Shown here: positions 53,082-62,780 of the stretch, one piece after another
How the letters are laid out: every line of letters begins with the position of its first letter
Position numbering within the stretch: position 1 is the stretch's first letter
Source of the DNA: Clostridia bacterium
GTDB lineage: Bacteria > Bacillota > Clostridia > Christensenellales > Aristaeellaceae
Length of the DNA stretch: 64,000 nt
NCBI GenBank assembly: GCA_017541105.1
Contig: JAFXZS010000015.1
Location: forward strand, 62,001-126,000
Direction: 5' to 3'
Notes under the pieces: generated by a model
What the model was told of the DNA's origin: nothing
Database searches by the model: none
What the model saw: only the letters and a program-made list of their open reading frames with translations
Position numbers and translations under genes: made by a program

Positions 53082-55019
53082 ATGCGACAGGATTCTTCCG
53101 CCCTGCTGCCGGACGGCCGGAGCTTTGATTTTTGGGAAAAGGAAACCGCGTGGACGCAGGAACTGCATGTGGCGGCAAGCGATCCCGCGGCCTCAGACGA
53201 GAACGATGGAAGCGCCGGCGCGCCTTTCCGGACCATCGGCCGCGCGGCCGCGGAAGCGGTGCCGGGTACGCGGGTACTGATCCACGCGGGACTGTACCGG
53301 GAGTGCGTGAAACCGGCAAGGGGCGGAACGGATCCGGAACATATGATCTCCTATGAGGCCTTCGGCGACGGAGATGTGACCATCCGCGCGTCGGAAGAGG
53401 TTACGGAATTCATCCCCAGCGAAGGATGGATGCTGTTTCGCGGCCCGGCCCCGGACGCGCATGCGGAAGAGGAGCCCCGAATCTGGGAATACGACCTGGA
53501 TCCGGATCTGTTCCGGGGATACAATCCCTTCTGTGCGGTAAACATCCTGCATGACAGGCTGTTCATCGAATACGACAAGACCGATATGACGACCTACCTG
53601 AACAGGCGGGGCTGCCTGTTCTGCGACGGAAAACCGCTGAAGCAGGTGCCGCTGTACAACGGCATGGGCCGGGAAGACAATACTTATTGGGTGGAAGCGA
53701 ACGGACAGAAGGTTCATTTCCGGCTGGCCGGAGACGCAGATCCCCGGGAACACAGGATTGAGGTGACGGTTCGGGAACAGTGCTTTGTTCCGGCCAAACC
53801 TTTCCAGAATTACATCCGGGTCAAAGGCCTGATCTGTGAACACGCTGCCACCGGGGCACCGGTACCGCAGCGCGGAGCGATTTCGGCATGGCGGGGACAT
53901 CACTGGATCATTGAGGGCTGTGAAGTCAACTGGTCCAACGGCGTAGCAATGGATGTGGGCCACGAATGCTGGCACCATACGCATACTCCCGGGGAAATCA
54001 TCGGATACAGCGTGATCCGCAACTGCCGCATCCGGGACGCCGGCGTCTGCGGCATTGCCGGGATGTTTGCGGAACGGATGCTGATTGAGGACAACGTGAT
54101 TGAAGGAACCGGCTGGCAGAAGATGGAGCTGAGCTGGGAAGCCGGTGCCATCAAGCTGCATAACAGCATCGACGGACTGATCCGGCACAACACATTCCGG
54201 AATACCATCCGGGCGGATCACCTGTGGCTGGACTGCGGCAATGAAAACAACCGGATTACCGGCAACCTTTTTCTGAACGGCATTGAGCAGCGGGAAGCGA
54301 TCTTTATCGAGTGCACCCGGGACGGGATCAATTCCATTGACCACAACATCATCTGGAATGTGGAAGGGCGGTTTGATGCCGCAAAGATTCCGCAGGAACC
54401 CGGATCGTCCGGATGGTACAAGACCCGGGAACATGACATCATTAACGGATATGGAATTTACGGCGAGGGAACAGACCGTTTATATATCGCAAACAACCTG
54501 ATCGGACGCTGCCGCCACAGCGGCTATTACCTGAAACCCGTGCCTTTCCGGATGCACGGGCTGGAGCGGGGCGGCACATCGCGGGATGCAAAGATATTCA
54601 ACAATATCTTCTACAGCTGCGGGGAAGCGGCCATTGTCTTCCCCACAAAGGACAACGAAGCGGAGGGCAATCTGTACGTTCGGATGAGCGGCGGGTATCT
54701 GCGGATCATGTATCCTGAACCGGAGGTCTGCCTTCATCTCCCGGCCTGGCAGGAGTTCTTCGGCTTTGACCTGAAAGGGCATCACGGCTGGTTTGATATC
54801 CTTCTGAATGAGGAAAGCGGTACGGTCACTTTCCGGCAGGCAGCGGACCGGCCGTTTGGGTTCGGAAACCAGCTGGAACGCATGAAGCTGATTCTGGATC
54901 CCGGGGATCCGGCGCTTATTTGCGTAGACCCCGCGGGAGAGGGAAGGCCAGGTCCGTGGACGGAATGGAAACAGACAGGAACCGGAGAATACCAGGCAAC
55001 AATTTCAGAGATGGGATAA
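53082..55019 (+). CDS. Right-handed beta-helix glycosidase, GH120 beta-xylosidase-like
   Basis: The 645 residues have no signal peptide. The N-terminal beta-helix start (PFRTIGRAAAEAVPGTRVLIHAG, LYRECVKPARGG) and later coils (IIEGCEVNWSNGVAMDVG, IRHNTFRNTI, RITGNLFLNG) resemble GH120 enzymes such as XylC. The candidate nucleophile D384 in LWLDCGN and acid/base E410 in IFIECTR align with the two catalytic acids known for that family (recalled from family knowledge). A small insert domain and a C-terminal beta part complete it. A cytoplasmic location fits cleavage of imported xylo-oligosaccharides. ATG 53082 has AAGGAGA upstream. Confidence 0.68.
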   Translation: MRQDSSALLPDGRSFDFWEKETAWTQELHVAASDPAASDENDGSAGAPFRTIGRAAAEAVPGTRVLIHAGLYRECVKPARGGTDPEHMISYEAFGDGDVTIRASEEVTEFIPSEGWMLFRGPAPDAHAEEEPRIWEYDLDPDLFRGYNPFCAVNILHDRLFIEYDKTDMTTYLNRRGCLFCDGKPLKQVPLYNGMGREDNTYWVEANGQKVHFRLAGDADPREHRIEVTVREQCFVPAKPFQNYIRVKGLICEHAATGAPVPQRGAISAWRGHHWIIEGCEVNWSNGVAMDVGHECWHHTHTPGEIIGYSVIRNCRIRDAGVCGIAGMFAERMLIEDNVIEGTGWQKMELSWEAGAIKLHNSIDGLIRHNTFRNTIRADHLWLDCGNENNRITGNLFLNGIEQREAIFIECTRDGINSIDHNIIWNVEGRFDAAKIPQEPGSSGWYKTREHDIINGYGIYGEGTDRLYIANNLIGRCRHSGYYLKPVPFRMHGLERGGTSRDAKIFNNIFYSCGEAAIVFPTKDNEAEGNLYVRMSGGYLRIMYPEPEVCLHLPAWQEFFGFDLKGHHGWFDILLNEESGTVTFRQAADRPFGFGNQLERMKLILDPGDPALICVDPAGEGRPGPWTEWKQTGTGEYQATISEMG

Positions 55020-55034
55020 AGGGAGGACAGGGCA

Positions 55035-56558
55035 ATGCTGAGACAGGTCAAAACGGAGAATGGATGGGTCCGGGGCATTGAAGCAGCGGATCCGCGGATT
55101 ACAGCGTTTAAGGGAGTTCCTTTTGCCGCGCCCCCTGTAGGGAAAAACCGCTGGAGGGCGCCGCAGCCCTGTGAAAGCTGGGCAGGCGTCAGAGACTGCT
55201 CCCGGTTTGCCCCGATTTCCATGCAGTGGATTCCGGGCCTGGGAGACGATATATACTGCAGGGAATGGCACGTGGATCCGGATATTCCCATGGGAGAAGA
55301 CTGCCTGTATCTGAACATCTGGACCAACGCGAAAAAAGCGAATGAGAAGCAGCCGGTCCTGGTCTGGTTCTTCGGCGGCGGTTTGCAGTGCGGCTATCCG
55401 GCGGAGATGGAATTTGACGGGGAGCGGATTGCCCGGCGCGGTATCGTGGTGGTAACGGTGAATTACCGGGTTGGCGCACTGGGATTTCTGACACATCCGG
55501 AGATCACCCGGGAACAGCCGGACGCACCGGCCAACTTCGGGAACCTGGACCAGCAGGCCGGGCTGCGCTGGGTGCAGCGGAATATCGCCGCCTTCGGCGG
55601 CGACCCCTGCCGGGTTACCATCGCGGGACAATCTGCCGGCGGCGGCAGCGTCCTGTCCCAGCTGGCCTGTCCGGCCAACGGGGGACTGTTTTCGCGTGCC
55701 GTTGTCATGAGTGCCATGATCTTTGATCCTTACCGGCGACGGGAAATCGGCCGGCCGGAACTCCTGGCGGATGCGGAGAAGAAAGGAGAGGAGTTTTTTG
55801 CTTTCCTCGGCGTCAAAAACCTGAAGGAAGCGAGATCCATGGACGCGGTGAAACTGCAGCGCAGCTATGAGAAATACATGGAGACGCATATCCCGTTTTT
55901 CACTGTGCAGGACGATCTGTTTTGCATCGGGGATCCCATTGCCCTGTACAGGGCAGGGAAGTGCGTGGATGCCGTCATGATGGCCGGCAATACCGGGGAT
56001 GAGTTTCTGAACACCATCGAAGCGAAGGATGAACAGGAACTGGAAACGGAAGCTGTTCGCCTGTTCGGCGACCTGGCAGGGGAATTCCTGGCGCTCCCCG
56101 GAAGCCGGGAAAAAGCAGGGGAGAAGGAATGGGCACCGGTCAGCGGCATCGAATGCACCGTCAAAGCAGTCCTGGGGGACAAGGCAAAGGCAGGGAAAAA
56201 GGGTTACTGCTACCGCTTTGATCCGGACATTCCCGGATGGGACCATCCAGGTACTTTTCATTCCTCGGATCTGTGGTTCTGGTTTGAAACACTGGCAAAA
56301 TGCTGGCGGCCTTTTACGGGGCGGCACTATGACCTGGCCCGCCAGATGTGCGACTATTTCTGCAACTTTATCCGCAGCGGCAATCCAAACGGGAAGGACC
56401 TGAACGGAGAAGACCTCCCGAAATGGGAGGCCTGGTCAGACGCGGCGCCCTGCACCATGATGTTCACGGGGCAAGGCGCTGTGTTGTCAGCGGAAGCGCT
56501 GCCCCCGCTGAAAAAGTTCCTTTCCGACCGGATTGCGGACCGGATCAGAAGCCTGTAA
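55035..56558 (+). CDS. Type-B carboxylesterase
   Basis: The 507 residues show the carboxylesterase/lipase family order: FKGVPFAAPPVG near 30, EDCLYLNIW near 92, the oxyanion loop WFFGGGLQCG near 113, nucleophile elbow GQSAGGGS with S200, and a late HSSDLWFWF with the catalytic His. There is no signal peptide. It starts 16 bases after the GH120-like gene, so it probably removes acetyl or other ester groups from imported xylo-oligosaccharides (inference). It ends 3 bases from the convergent gene. Confidence 0.88.
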   Translation: MLRQVKTENGWVRGIEAADPRITAFKGVPFAAPPVGKNRWRAPQPCESWAGVRDCSRFAPISMQWIPGLGDDIYCREWHVDPDIPMGEDCLYLNIWTNAKKANEKQPVLVWFFGGGLQCGYPAEMEFDGERIARRGIVVVTVNYRVGALGFLTHPEITREQPDAPANFGNLDQQAGLRWVQRNIAAFGGDPCRVTIAGQSAGGGSVLSQLACPANGGLFSRAVVMSAMIFDPYRRREIGRPELLADAEKKGEEFFAFLGVKNLKEARSMDAVKLQRSYEKYMETHIPFFTVQDDLFCIGDPIALYRAGKCVDAVMMAGNTGDEFLNTIEAKDEQELETEAVRLFGDLAGEFLALPGSREKAGEKEWAPVSGIECTVKAVLGDKAKAGKKGYCYRFDPDIPGWDHPGTFHSSDLWFWFETLAKCWRPFTGRHYDLARQMCDYFCNFIRSGNPNGKDLNGEDLPKWEAWSDAAPCTMMFTGQGAVLSAEALPPLKKFLSDRIADRIRSL

Positions 56559-56561
56559 ATA

Positions 56562-57683
56562 TCAGTCTTCCGTTTCCGGACCTTCCGGATAATCTGTGTG
56601 ATAGATGAGCACCGGAGCATCATTCAGGAAACCGATTGCGGTATTATACTGGGTGATCTCCGGTGCTTTTTCCGGATCGGTCATGAGAGAGACAAACTGT
56701 TCCGCATTATAATCCGTTTCACTGCCGTCCCCGCCGAACCAGGCGAACTGGAACAGGTTCTGCAGGGGCAGCGTGACCTTATAATCCGTCAGAAATGTGG
56801 AGGGGGACCAGTCATTCACCAGCGCGGTATAGACGCCTTCCCCCTTCATAAAGGCAATGTAGCCGTCAAAATCCTCCTCCACATAGATTTCCAGAGATCC
56901 GTCCTCATGGGGAACGACGGTTTTTACGGTGTAGACGGTACCGGCGACCTGAACCCGATGACCGGGCTGCAGCGCCTCCACCCGTGCGGAATCATACTCA
57001 TCCTGCACATACAGGGCCGCGGTAAAATACCCGCCATCCATGATCTTTTCCGTATCTTTCAGGCGGACCCGATAGATTCCGCCGTTTGTATTCACGGGTT
57101 CCCCTGAATAATCCGCAGGGCGAAGGACACCGTCGTTTGCGGCGGAGGTTTCCGTATCCGTCTCCCGGAAGTACCTGACGGCCGTATCCAGCGCGGCCAG
57201 GGTGGCCTCGTCTTTCCCGTCGACATACTTTGCGGTGTATTCCACGTCTCCGGCATCCCGGATTTCGATCAGCTGCAGCTGGACGACGGTATATTCCCCC
57301 ACCTTAAACATATAACGGGCGCCGAGGAGCTCCTTGCCGCCGATTTCCCAGGTTTTGGCGGGATTCATGCCCAGAAAGCCGTCCCCGTATTTATTTTCAA
57401 TGTATTCCCGATAGACATTGTTCAGATAATTGACGGGGTCATTGAATTTTTTCCCGGCAGAACGGCGGTGCACGATGACATAAGGGATATAGCCGGAAGC
57501 ATCCGTATAGATGACAAGGCCGTTATTCTCCTCATAGCCGGCGGTCGCGGCAGCCGGGACCCTGGTGGAAAAACGCTCCTCGGCACAGAAGAAATCCGCC
57601 AGGGTGCTTTCCGCGGAGGAACTTACGGCTTCGCAGCCCATGAGCAGCACCATTGCCAAAAAGAGACAGATACATTTTCTCAT
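56562..57683 (-). CDS. Lipoprotein of unknown function
   Basis: The 373 residues start with a lipoprotein signal (MVLLMGC lipobox, Cys near 17). Residues 30-170 form an alpha/beta domain resembling PsbP/DUF1795-type lipoproteins (GYIPYVIVHRRSAGKKFNDPVNYLNN; inference). The remainder is two beta-rich segments with acidic loops. No catalytic motif is seen. GGAGGGG lies 7-8 bases before the ATG. It has its own promoter. Confidence 0.75.
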   Translation of the reverse strand: MRKCICLFLAMVLLMGCEAVSSSAESTLADFFCAEERFSTRVPAAATAGYEENNGLVIYTDASGYIPYVIVHRRSAGKKFNDPVNYLNNVYREYIENKYGDGFLGMNPAKTWEIGGKELLGARYMFKVGEYTVVQLQLIEIRDAGDVEYTAKYVDGKDEATLAALDTAVRYFRETDTETSAANDGVLRPADYSGEPVNTNGGIYRVRLKDTEKIMDGGYFTAALYVQDEYDSARVEALQPGHRVQVAGTVYTVKTVVPHEDGSLEIYVEEDFDGYIAFMKGEGVYTALVNDWSPSTFLTDYKVTLPLQNLFQFAWFGGDGSETDYNAEQFVSLMTDPEKAPEITQYNTAIGFLNDAPVLIYHTDYPEGPETED

Positions 57684-57707
57684 ACAGGACCCCTCCTTTT
57701 TGGTATG

Positions 57708-57736
57708 ATTATACCGCAGACGCCTCGGAAAGACAA
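57708..57736 (-). promoter_or_regulatory. Promoter of the 57683 lipoprotein gene
   Basis: On the minus strand TTGTCT, 17 bases, TATAAT, 24 bases before the ATG. Confidence 0.7.
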
Positions 57737-57830
57737 TCTTTCCGCGCGCTGCATATCCGTCCGGAAAAACCGGAGGAGGCCCGGGAACTGGCGGGGAAAC
57801 TGCCGGGGTACTGAACGCCCGAAAACAAGC

Positions 57831-57864
57831 AAAAGCAATCCGCTTCAGAGCAGATTGCTTTTTT
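57831..57864. terminator. Terminator overlapping the COG2509 stop codon
   Basis: A perfect 9-bp stem (57832-57840 with 57853-57861) with a 12-base loop that holds the stop codon of the minus-strand gene. T-runs follow on both strands. It ends the long minus-strand operon that starts at 63731. Confidence 0.75.
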
Positions 57865-59434
57865 CAATGGAAGCGCGGGCGGCGGCGATCCCGTCGATTG
57901 CGGAGGAAACGATACCGCCGGAATAACCGCTGCCCTCGCCGACCGGGAAGAGCCCCGAAAGATCTTCCGCCTCATACCTGCCATCCCGCAGGAGGCGCAC
58001 CGGAGAAGAGGAGCGTGTTTCCGGCGCGGTGAGCACCGCGTCCGGCATGGCGAACCCGGAGAGCTGCGTATTCATGGCACGGAGCCCCTTCCGCAGGTCT
58101 TCTGTGATCCAGACGGGCAGTATTGCCCGCAGATCCACGGGTACGACGCCGGGCCGGTAGGAAGGCTGTACATTCCCGAAGCCCCGGGAGGGCCGGCCGG
58201 CCAGGAAATCCTCCACCCGCTGCGCCGGGGCCTTGAATCCGCCGCCGGCCGCGTCAAAGGCAGCCTTTTCGATTTGCCGCTGCAAGACAAAACCGGCCAG
58301 CGGATGGCTGTCCCCGAAGTCTTCCGTACGGACGCCGACCAGAAGCGCGGAATTGCTGTTTTCAGCATCCCGGGCATGAAAGCTCATGCCGTTGACCGCC
58401 ACACCGCCGGGGTGCGAGGCCGCGGCGATGACATGGCCGCCGGGACACATACAAAAGGTATAGACGCCCCGGCCGTCCGGCGTGTGGCATACCAGCTTGT
58501 AGGAAGCGGCTCCCAGGGCCGGATGGCCGGCGAAAGAGCCGTATTGCGCGCGATCGATAAAAGTCCGGGGATGTTCGATCCGAACCCCTACAGCAAAGGG
58601 CTTCTGTGCCATGCGCACACCCTGGGAAAACAGGTGCTGCATCGTATCCCGGGCAGAATGGCCGGTACACAGGAGAACGGTATCCGTCAGGAATTCACGT
58701 TTTTCCCCGGCGTGGGAGAGGACAGCCCCTTCGACCCGGCAGCCGCGGAGAATCAGCTCTTCCAGGCGCGTCTCAAAAAGAACCGTTCCGCCCAGCGAAC
58801 GAATTTCCTCCCGGAGGGAGGCAACGACGCCGCGAAGCCGGTCGGTACCGATATGCGGCAAGCGGTCGACAAGAATCTCTTCCGGGGCTCCGTGCGCCAC
58901 GAAGGTTTCCAGAACGGAACGAAGATACGGAGACTTGACGCCGCATGTCAGTTTTCCGTCAGAAAACGCGCCGGCACCGCCTTCACCGAACTGGATGTTG
59001 GATTCCGGAACCAGCAGGCCTTCAGCGGCCATTTTTTCCACATCCCTGGCGCGCTCATCCACAGGGCGTCCGCGTTCAATCAGCACAGGATTCGCGCCGG
59101 CACGGGCCAGCGTCAGGGCGGCGAAAAGGCCTGCGGGACCGGCACCGACGACCAGAGGCGGGCGGGAAAAACGCGCTGCCGGAAGCGCCGGCGTAACCGG
59201 CCGGGAGACGGCAGAAAGAAAACGTTTTTTCACAAGTGCCTGTTCATTCTTCACCTTCAGATCCAGAGACAGCACAAAATGCACGTTCTGCCTGTCCCGG
59301 GCATCCACGGAACGGTGAACGACGGAGAAGGCCAGGAGCTGATCCGGAGCAAGGCCGCATTTTTTTTCGATCAGGGTACGAAGCGAGGCTTCCGTATAAT
59401 CCACCGGAACGGATAAATTGGTCAGTCTGAGCAT
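57845..59434 (-). CDS. FAD-dependent dehydrogenase, COG2509 family
   Basis: The 529 residues have an N-terminal ferredoxin-like domain (about 1-85), then the FAD-binding loop VVGAGPAGLFAALTLARAG near 96 with IERG after it, the GEGGAGAFSDGKL block, and a C-terminal GLFPVGEGSGYSGGIVSSA FAD motif. The family is widespread and uncharacterised. It overlaps truA by 13 bases and is the last gene of the operon. Confidence 0.92.
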   Translation of the reverse strand: MLRLTNLSVPVDYTEASLRTLIEKKCGLAPDQLLAFSVVHRSVDARDRQNVHFVLSLDLKVKNEQALVKKRFLSAVSRPVTPALPAARFSRPPLVVGAGPAGLFAALTLARAGANPVLIERGRPVDERARDVEKMAAEGLLVPESNIQFGEGGAGAFSDGKLTCGVKSPYLRSVLETFVAHGAPEEILVDRLPHIGTDRLRGVVASLREEIRSLGGTVLFETRLEELILRGCRVEGAVLSHAGEKREFLTDTVLLCTGHSARDTMQHLFSQGVRMAQKPFAVGVRIEHPRTFIDRAQYGSFAGHPALGAASYKLVCHTPDGRGVYTFCMCPGGHVIAAASHPGGVAVNGMSFHARDAENSNSALLVGVRTEDFGDSHPLAGFVLQRQIEKAAFDAAGGGFKAPAQRVEDFLAGRPSRGFGNVQPSYRPGVVPVDLRAILPVWITEDLRKGLRAMNTQLSGFAMPDAVLTAPETRSSSPVRLLRDGRYEAEDLSGLFPVGEGSGYSGGIVSSAIDGIAAARASIEKSNLL

Positions 59435-60222
59435 GGAGAAGCCTCCTCGTGCCAGCGAAGGGCAGCAGGATCGGTAAACGCTTTTTCGGGATAGCGGACT
59501 TCTGTCAGTTCCAGTCCGCAGGGGGGAGCGGTCAGGCCCAGATCCAGCCGGTTCAGCGAAACGAAGGCGCGGGCAAAAGCATCCGGATTCCGCTTGTGAA
59601 GCCCGACCTCCACCAGGGTGCCGGCGATGATCCGAACCATATTGTACAGGAAAGCGTTGCCGCTGACGGTCAGTACCAGCCGGGGCCCGCAGTCCGAAAG
59701 CTCCGCGCGGTCCACTGTGCGAACGGTTGTGCGGGCTGAACCGCCGGAAGCCTGAAAAGCGGCAAAGTCGTGGGTCCCGGGAAGGCAGGAGAGGGCTTCC
59801 CGCATGGCCGCAATATCCAGCGGTACGGGGATGTGGGCCCAGGTGTTCCGGAGCAAAGCGCTCCCGTGGCGGGTGTTCAGAATCCGATAGGTATAGGTTT
59901 TGCCGGAAGTCAGAAAACGGGCATGAAAAGCCGCGGGAACCTCCCGGGCGGCCTGCACCCGGATATCCGGCGGAAGCAGATTGTTCAGGACAAAGGGAAA
60001 CTTCTCCGGCGGGATTGTGCAGGAAGTATCAAAGTGCACCATCTGCATCCGGGCATGGACTCCCGCGTCCGTACGGGAAGAGCCTGTGACGGTGACGGGA
60101 TGCGCACAGGCCTGGCCCAGGGCCTCCTCCAATACCTGCTGAACCGCCAGCCCCGTGATCTGCCGCTGCCAGCCCGCATAGGCCGTTCCGTCATATTCCA
60201 CTGTCAGCAGTACGCGTTTCAA
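59422..60222 (-). CDS. truA: tRNA pseudouridine synthase A
   Basis: Forms pseudouridine at positions 38-40 of tRNA. The 266 residues contain VEYDGTAYAGWQRQ, the catalytic Asp in GSSRTDAGVHA near 52, and FLYNMVRIIAGTLVEVG. It overlaps ecfT by 4 bases (ATGA), the usual Firmicutes ecf-truA order. The same window encodes pseudouridine breakdown (psuK, psuG). Confidence 0.96.
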   Translation of the reverse strand: MKRVLLTVEYDGTAYAGWQRQITGLAVQQVLEEALGQACAHPVTVTGSSRTDAGVHARMQMVHFDTSCTIPPEKFPFVLNNLLPPDIRVQAAREVPAAFHARFLTSGKTYTYRILNTRHGSALLRNTWAHIPVPLDIAAMREALSCLPGTHDFAAFQASGGSARTTVRTVDRAELSDCGPRLVLTVSGNAFLYNMVRIIAGTLVEVGLHKRNPDAFARAFVSLNRLDLGLTAPPCGLELTEVRYPEKAFTDPAALRWHEEASPCSD

Positions 60223-61037
60223 AACAGGACTCCCTTCAGGACAATACCTTCCAGAATGATCAGGCCCAGAAGGACCGCCAATACACCGCAGGCAATCCAG
60301 TCGCTGCGGGTAATCTTCAGAACGCGCAGGCGGGTACGGCCTTCACCGCCGTGATAACAGCGGCTTTCCATGGCCAGGGCAAGATCCCCGGCACGGCGAA
60401 AGGCGCTGACGAACAGCGGCACCAGCAAGGGCACCATGGCACGGGCACGGGAGAGCAGATTGCCGCTTTCAAAATCGGCGCCGCGCGCCATCTGAGCCTT
60501 CATGATTTTATCCGTTTCCTCCAGCAGGGTGGGGATAAAACGCAGGGCAATGGTCATCATCATGGCCAGCTCATGGGCCGGGAAATGAATCTTTTTCAAG
60601 GGCGTGAGGAGAAGCTCGATGCCGTCGGACAGGGCGATGGGAGACGTGGTCAGCGTCAGCAGGGAAGTGCCGGCCACCAGGAAAACGAGGCGCAGGGAAT
60701 AAAACAACGCCTGCAGGAAAGCTTCCCGGGTGATCCGGACAATCCAGAAGGAAACCCATACATCATCCCCCGGGGTGAAAAAGAGATTCAGCAGGAAGGT
60801 CAGGATGATAATCATCCGGAGGGGTTTCAACCCTTTCAGCAGCAGCCGGAAAGGTACACAGGCCAGCCGGCACGACAGGAACAGAAATCCGGCCAGAATC
60901 ACATATCCCACAAAGGAATGGGCCAGGAAGACGGCCACGATGAAAGCAATGGTCAGGATCAGCTTGATCCGGGGATCCAGGCGGTGCACCCTGCTGTCCA
61001 CAGGATAATACTGCCCCATGGTGATGTTGTTCAGCAT
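60219..61037 (-). CDS. ecfT: ECF transporter transmembrane subunit EcfT
   Basis: The T subunit couples ATPase motion to many S subunits. The 272 residues have five to six membrane helices. The two coupling motifs contain the AxGxxxxG-like patterns MAMMMTIALRFIPTLLEE and AQMARGADFESGN, with a third near ALAMESRCYHGG. It overlaps ecfA2 by 7 bases. Confidence 0.95.
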   Translation of the reverse strand: MLNNITMGQYYPVDSRVHRLDPRIKLILTIAFIVAVFLAHSFVGYVILAGFLFLSCRLACVPFRLLLKGLKPLRMIIILTFLLNLFFTPGDDVWVSFWIVRITREAFLQALFYSLRLVFLVAGTSLLTLTTSPIALSDGIELLLTPLKKIHFPAHELAMMMTIALRFIPTLLEETDKIMKAQMARGADFESGNLLSRARAMVPLLVPLFVSAFRRAGDLALAMESRCYHGGEGRTRLRVLKITRSDWIACGVLAVLLGLIILEGIVLKGVLF

Positions 61038-61918
61038 GCCGGTCCTCCTTTCCCCGCTTCAGAGCCGGTATGCCGCCAGAGCCGGAGCAGATGCTCCCGC
61101 AGCTCCTCCATTCGGTACAGATCTGCAGGCAGATCAAACCCCTTTTGCCGCAAGGCGCCGCACAGGCGGGAAGCTGCCGGGACACCGAGCCCGGCAGAGA
61201 GCATCAGTGCCTCCCGGGAGAAAATTTCCCGGGGGGTTCCGGTTGCGAGGATTTTGCCGTCCTTCATGACAACCAGGCGGGTGGCAAGGCGAGCCATGTC
61301 ATCCATGCTGTGGGAAACCATCACGATTGTGGTCTTTTCCCGGGAGTGGAGCTCTTCCAGCATGGAAAGAATCCGGTCCCTTCCCCGGGGATCCAGCCCT
61401 GCGGTCGGCTCGTCCAGAATCAGTACGGACGGACGCATGGCCAGTACCCCCGCAATCGCCACACGGCGCATCTGGCCTCCGGAAAGCTCAAAGGGGCTTC
61501 GTTCGCTGTATTTCTGATAATCCAGATGGACGCAGTCCATGGCGTAACGGACACGCTCGTCAATGGCTTCTTTGGAGAGCCCCTGATTTTTCGGCCCGAA
61601 AGCGATGTCCCGTGCGACTGTTTCCTCAAAGAGCTGGTATTCCGGATACTGAAAGACCAGGCCGATGCGCTGGCGCAGAGCGCGGCGGTTTACCTGTTCG
61701 CCGTTCAGATCCTCCCCGTTGATCAGAATCTGCCCGGAAGAGGGCTTCAGCAGGCCGTTGAGATGCTGCACGAGCGTGGATTTGCCGGACCCTGTATGAC
61801 CGATGATTCCGACAAACTCACCGTCCTCTATGGTCAGGCTGACGTCCTCGAGCGCAACGGTACTCAGGGCGCTTCCCTCGGAATAGCAGTGCGTCAGGTG
61901 GCGGACTTCGATGGACAT
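61031..61918 (-). CDS. ecfA2: ECF transporter ATPase EcfA2
   Basis: The 295 residues contain Walker A GHTGSGKST near 38, Q-loop VFQYPEYQLFEE, signature LSGGQMRRVAIAG, Walker B VLILDEPTAGLD and H-loop SHSMDD. The C-terminus ends in the groove helix (about 235-295). It overlaps ecfA1 by 25 bases and ecfT by 7. Confidence 0.96.
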   Translation of the reverse strand: MSIEVRHLTHCYSEGSALSTVALEDVSLTIEDGEFVGIIGHTGSGKSTLVQHLNGLLKPSSGQILINGEDLNGEQVNRRALRQRIGLVFQYPEYQLFEETVARDIAFGPKNQGLSKEAIDERVRYAMDCVHLDYQKYSERSPFELSGGQMRRVAIAGVLAMRPSVLILDEPTAGLDPRGRDRILSMLEELHSREKTTIVMVSHSMDDMARLATRLVVMKDGKILATGTPREIFSREALMLSAGLGVPAASRLCGALRQKGFDLPADLYRMEELREHLLRLWRHTGSEAGKGGPAC

Positions 61919-62751
61919 AGGATCTTTTCCACCTCCTGTACGAAATCTTCCACGGTCAGGATTCCGGCGGGCAGGGGCATGCCATCTTTTCGGAGGGCGT
62001 CCGCCAGGGCGGTCATGGGAGGAACATCCAGATGCATCTGCTGCATTTTCTCTACCCGGTCAAAAATCTCCGCAGGCGTTCCGTCCGCCTCAATGGCACC
62101 GTCGGTAACGACAAGAATCCGGTCAGCCAGGGCTGCTTCCTCCATAAAGTGCGTAATCCAGACCACGGTAATTCCCTTGGTCCGGTTCAGCATACGAATG
62201 GTATCCAGCACTTCCTTCCGGCCGGAGGGATCCAGCATGGCGGTTGCTTCATCGGCGATAATGACGGAGGGCTCCATGGCCAGAATTCCGGCAATGGCAA
62301 CCCGCTGCTTCTGCCCTCCGGAGAGGGTGTGAGGCGCGGAATCCGCGTATTTATTCATTCGGACCGCGGAAAGCGCCTGCTCTATGCGCGGCAGCATCTC
62401 TTCTGTCGGTACGCCGAGATTCTCGAGGCCGAAGGCAACATCTTCCTTCACAATGGTAGCGACAATCTGATTATCCGGATTCTGGAAGATCATCCCTGCG
62501 CGGCGCCGGATTTCCCAGACCAGCTTTTCCTCTTTCGTGTCATAACCGCAGACAATCACATTTCCTTCTGTAGGCTGGTACAGGGCATTAATCAGCTTGG
62601 CCAGGGTGGACTTGCCGGAGCCATTATGCCCGAGCACGGCAACAAATTCCCCCGGCCGGATCGTGACGGAGGCATGAGAAAGCGCGGGAGAAGCATCTTC
62701 CTCGTAGGTGAAGGAAACATCCTTCAGCAGAATCTGTGGTTCGGTGTGCAT
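61894..62751 (-). CDS. ecfA1: ECF transporter ATPase EcfA1
   Basis: The 285 residues contain Walker A GHNGSGKST near 38, Q-loop IFQNPDNQIVAT, signature LSGGQKQRVAIAG, and Walker B SVIIADEATAMLD, where the EATAMLD form is typical of EcfA1. GGAGG lies 9-10 bases before the ATG. It follows the phosphoesterase by 29 bases, so the whole set is one operon. Confidence 0.96.
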   Translation of the reverse strand: MHTEPQILLKDVSFTYEEDASPALSHASVTIRPGEFVAVLGHNGSGKSTLAKLINALYQPTEGNVIVCGYDTKEEKLVWEIRRRAGMIFQNPDNQIVATIVKEDVAFGLENLGVPTEEMLPRIEQALSAVRMNKYADSAPHTLSGGQKQRVAIAGILAMEPSVIIADEATAMLDPSGRKEVLDTIRMLNRTKGITVVWITHFMEEAALADRILVVTDGAIEADGTPAEIFDRVEKMQQMHLDVPPMTALADALRKDGMPLPAGILTVEDFVQEVEKILCPSKSAT

Positions 62752-62780
62752 GAATCAGGAACCTCCGCAGCAACAAGAAA

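Noticed and set aside
61070-62332. 420-codon plus-strand frame across ecfA2 and ecfA1
   Set aside because: Mirror of two clear ABC ATPases.
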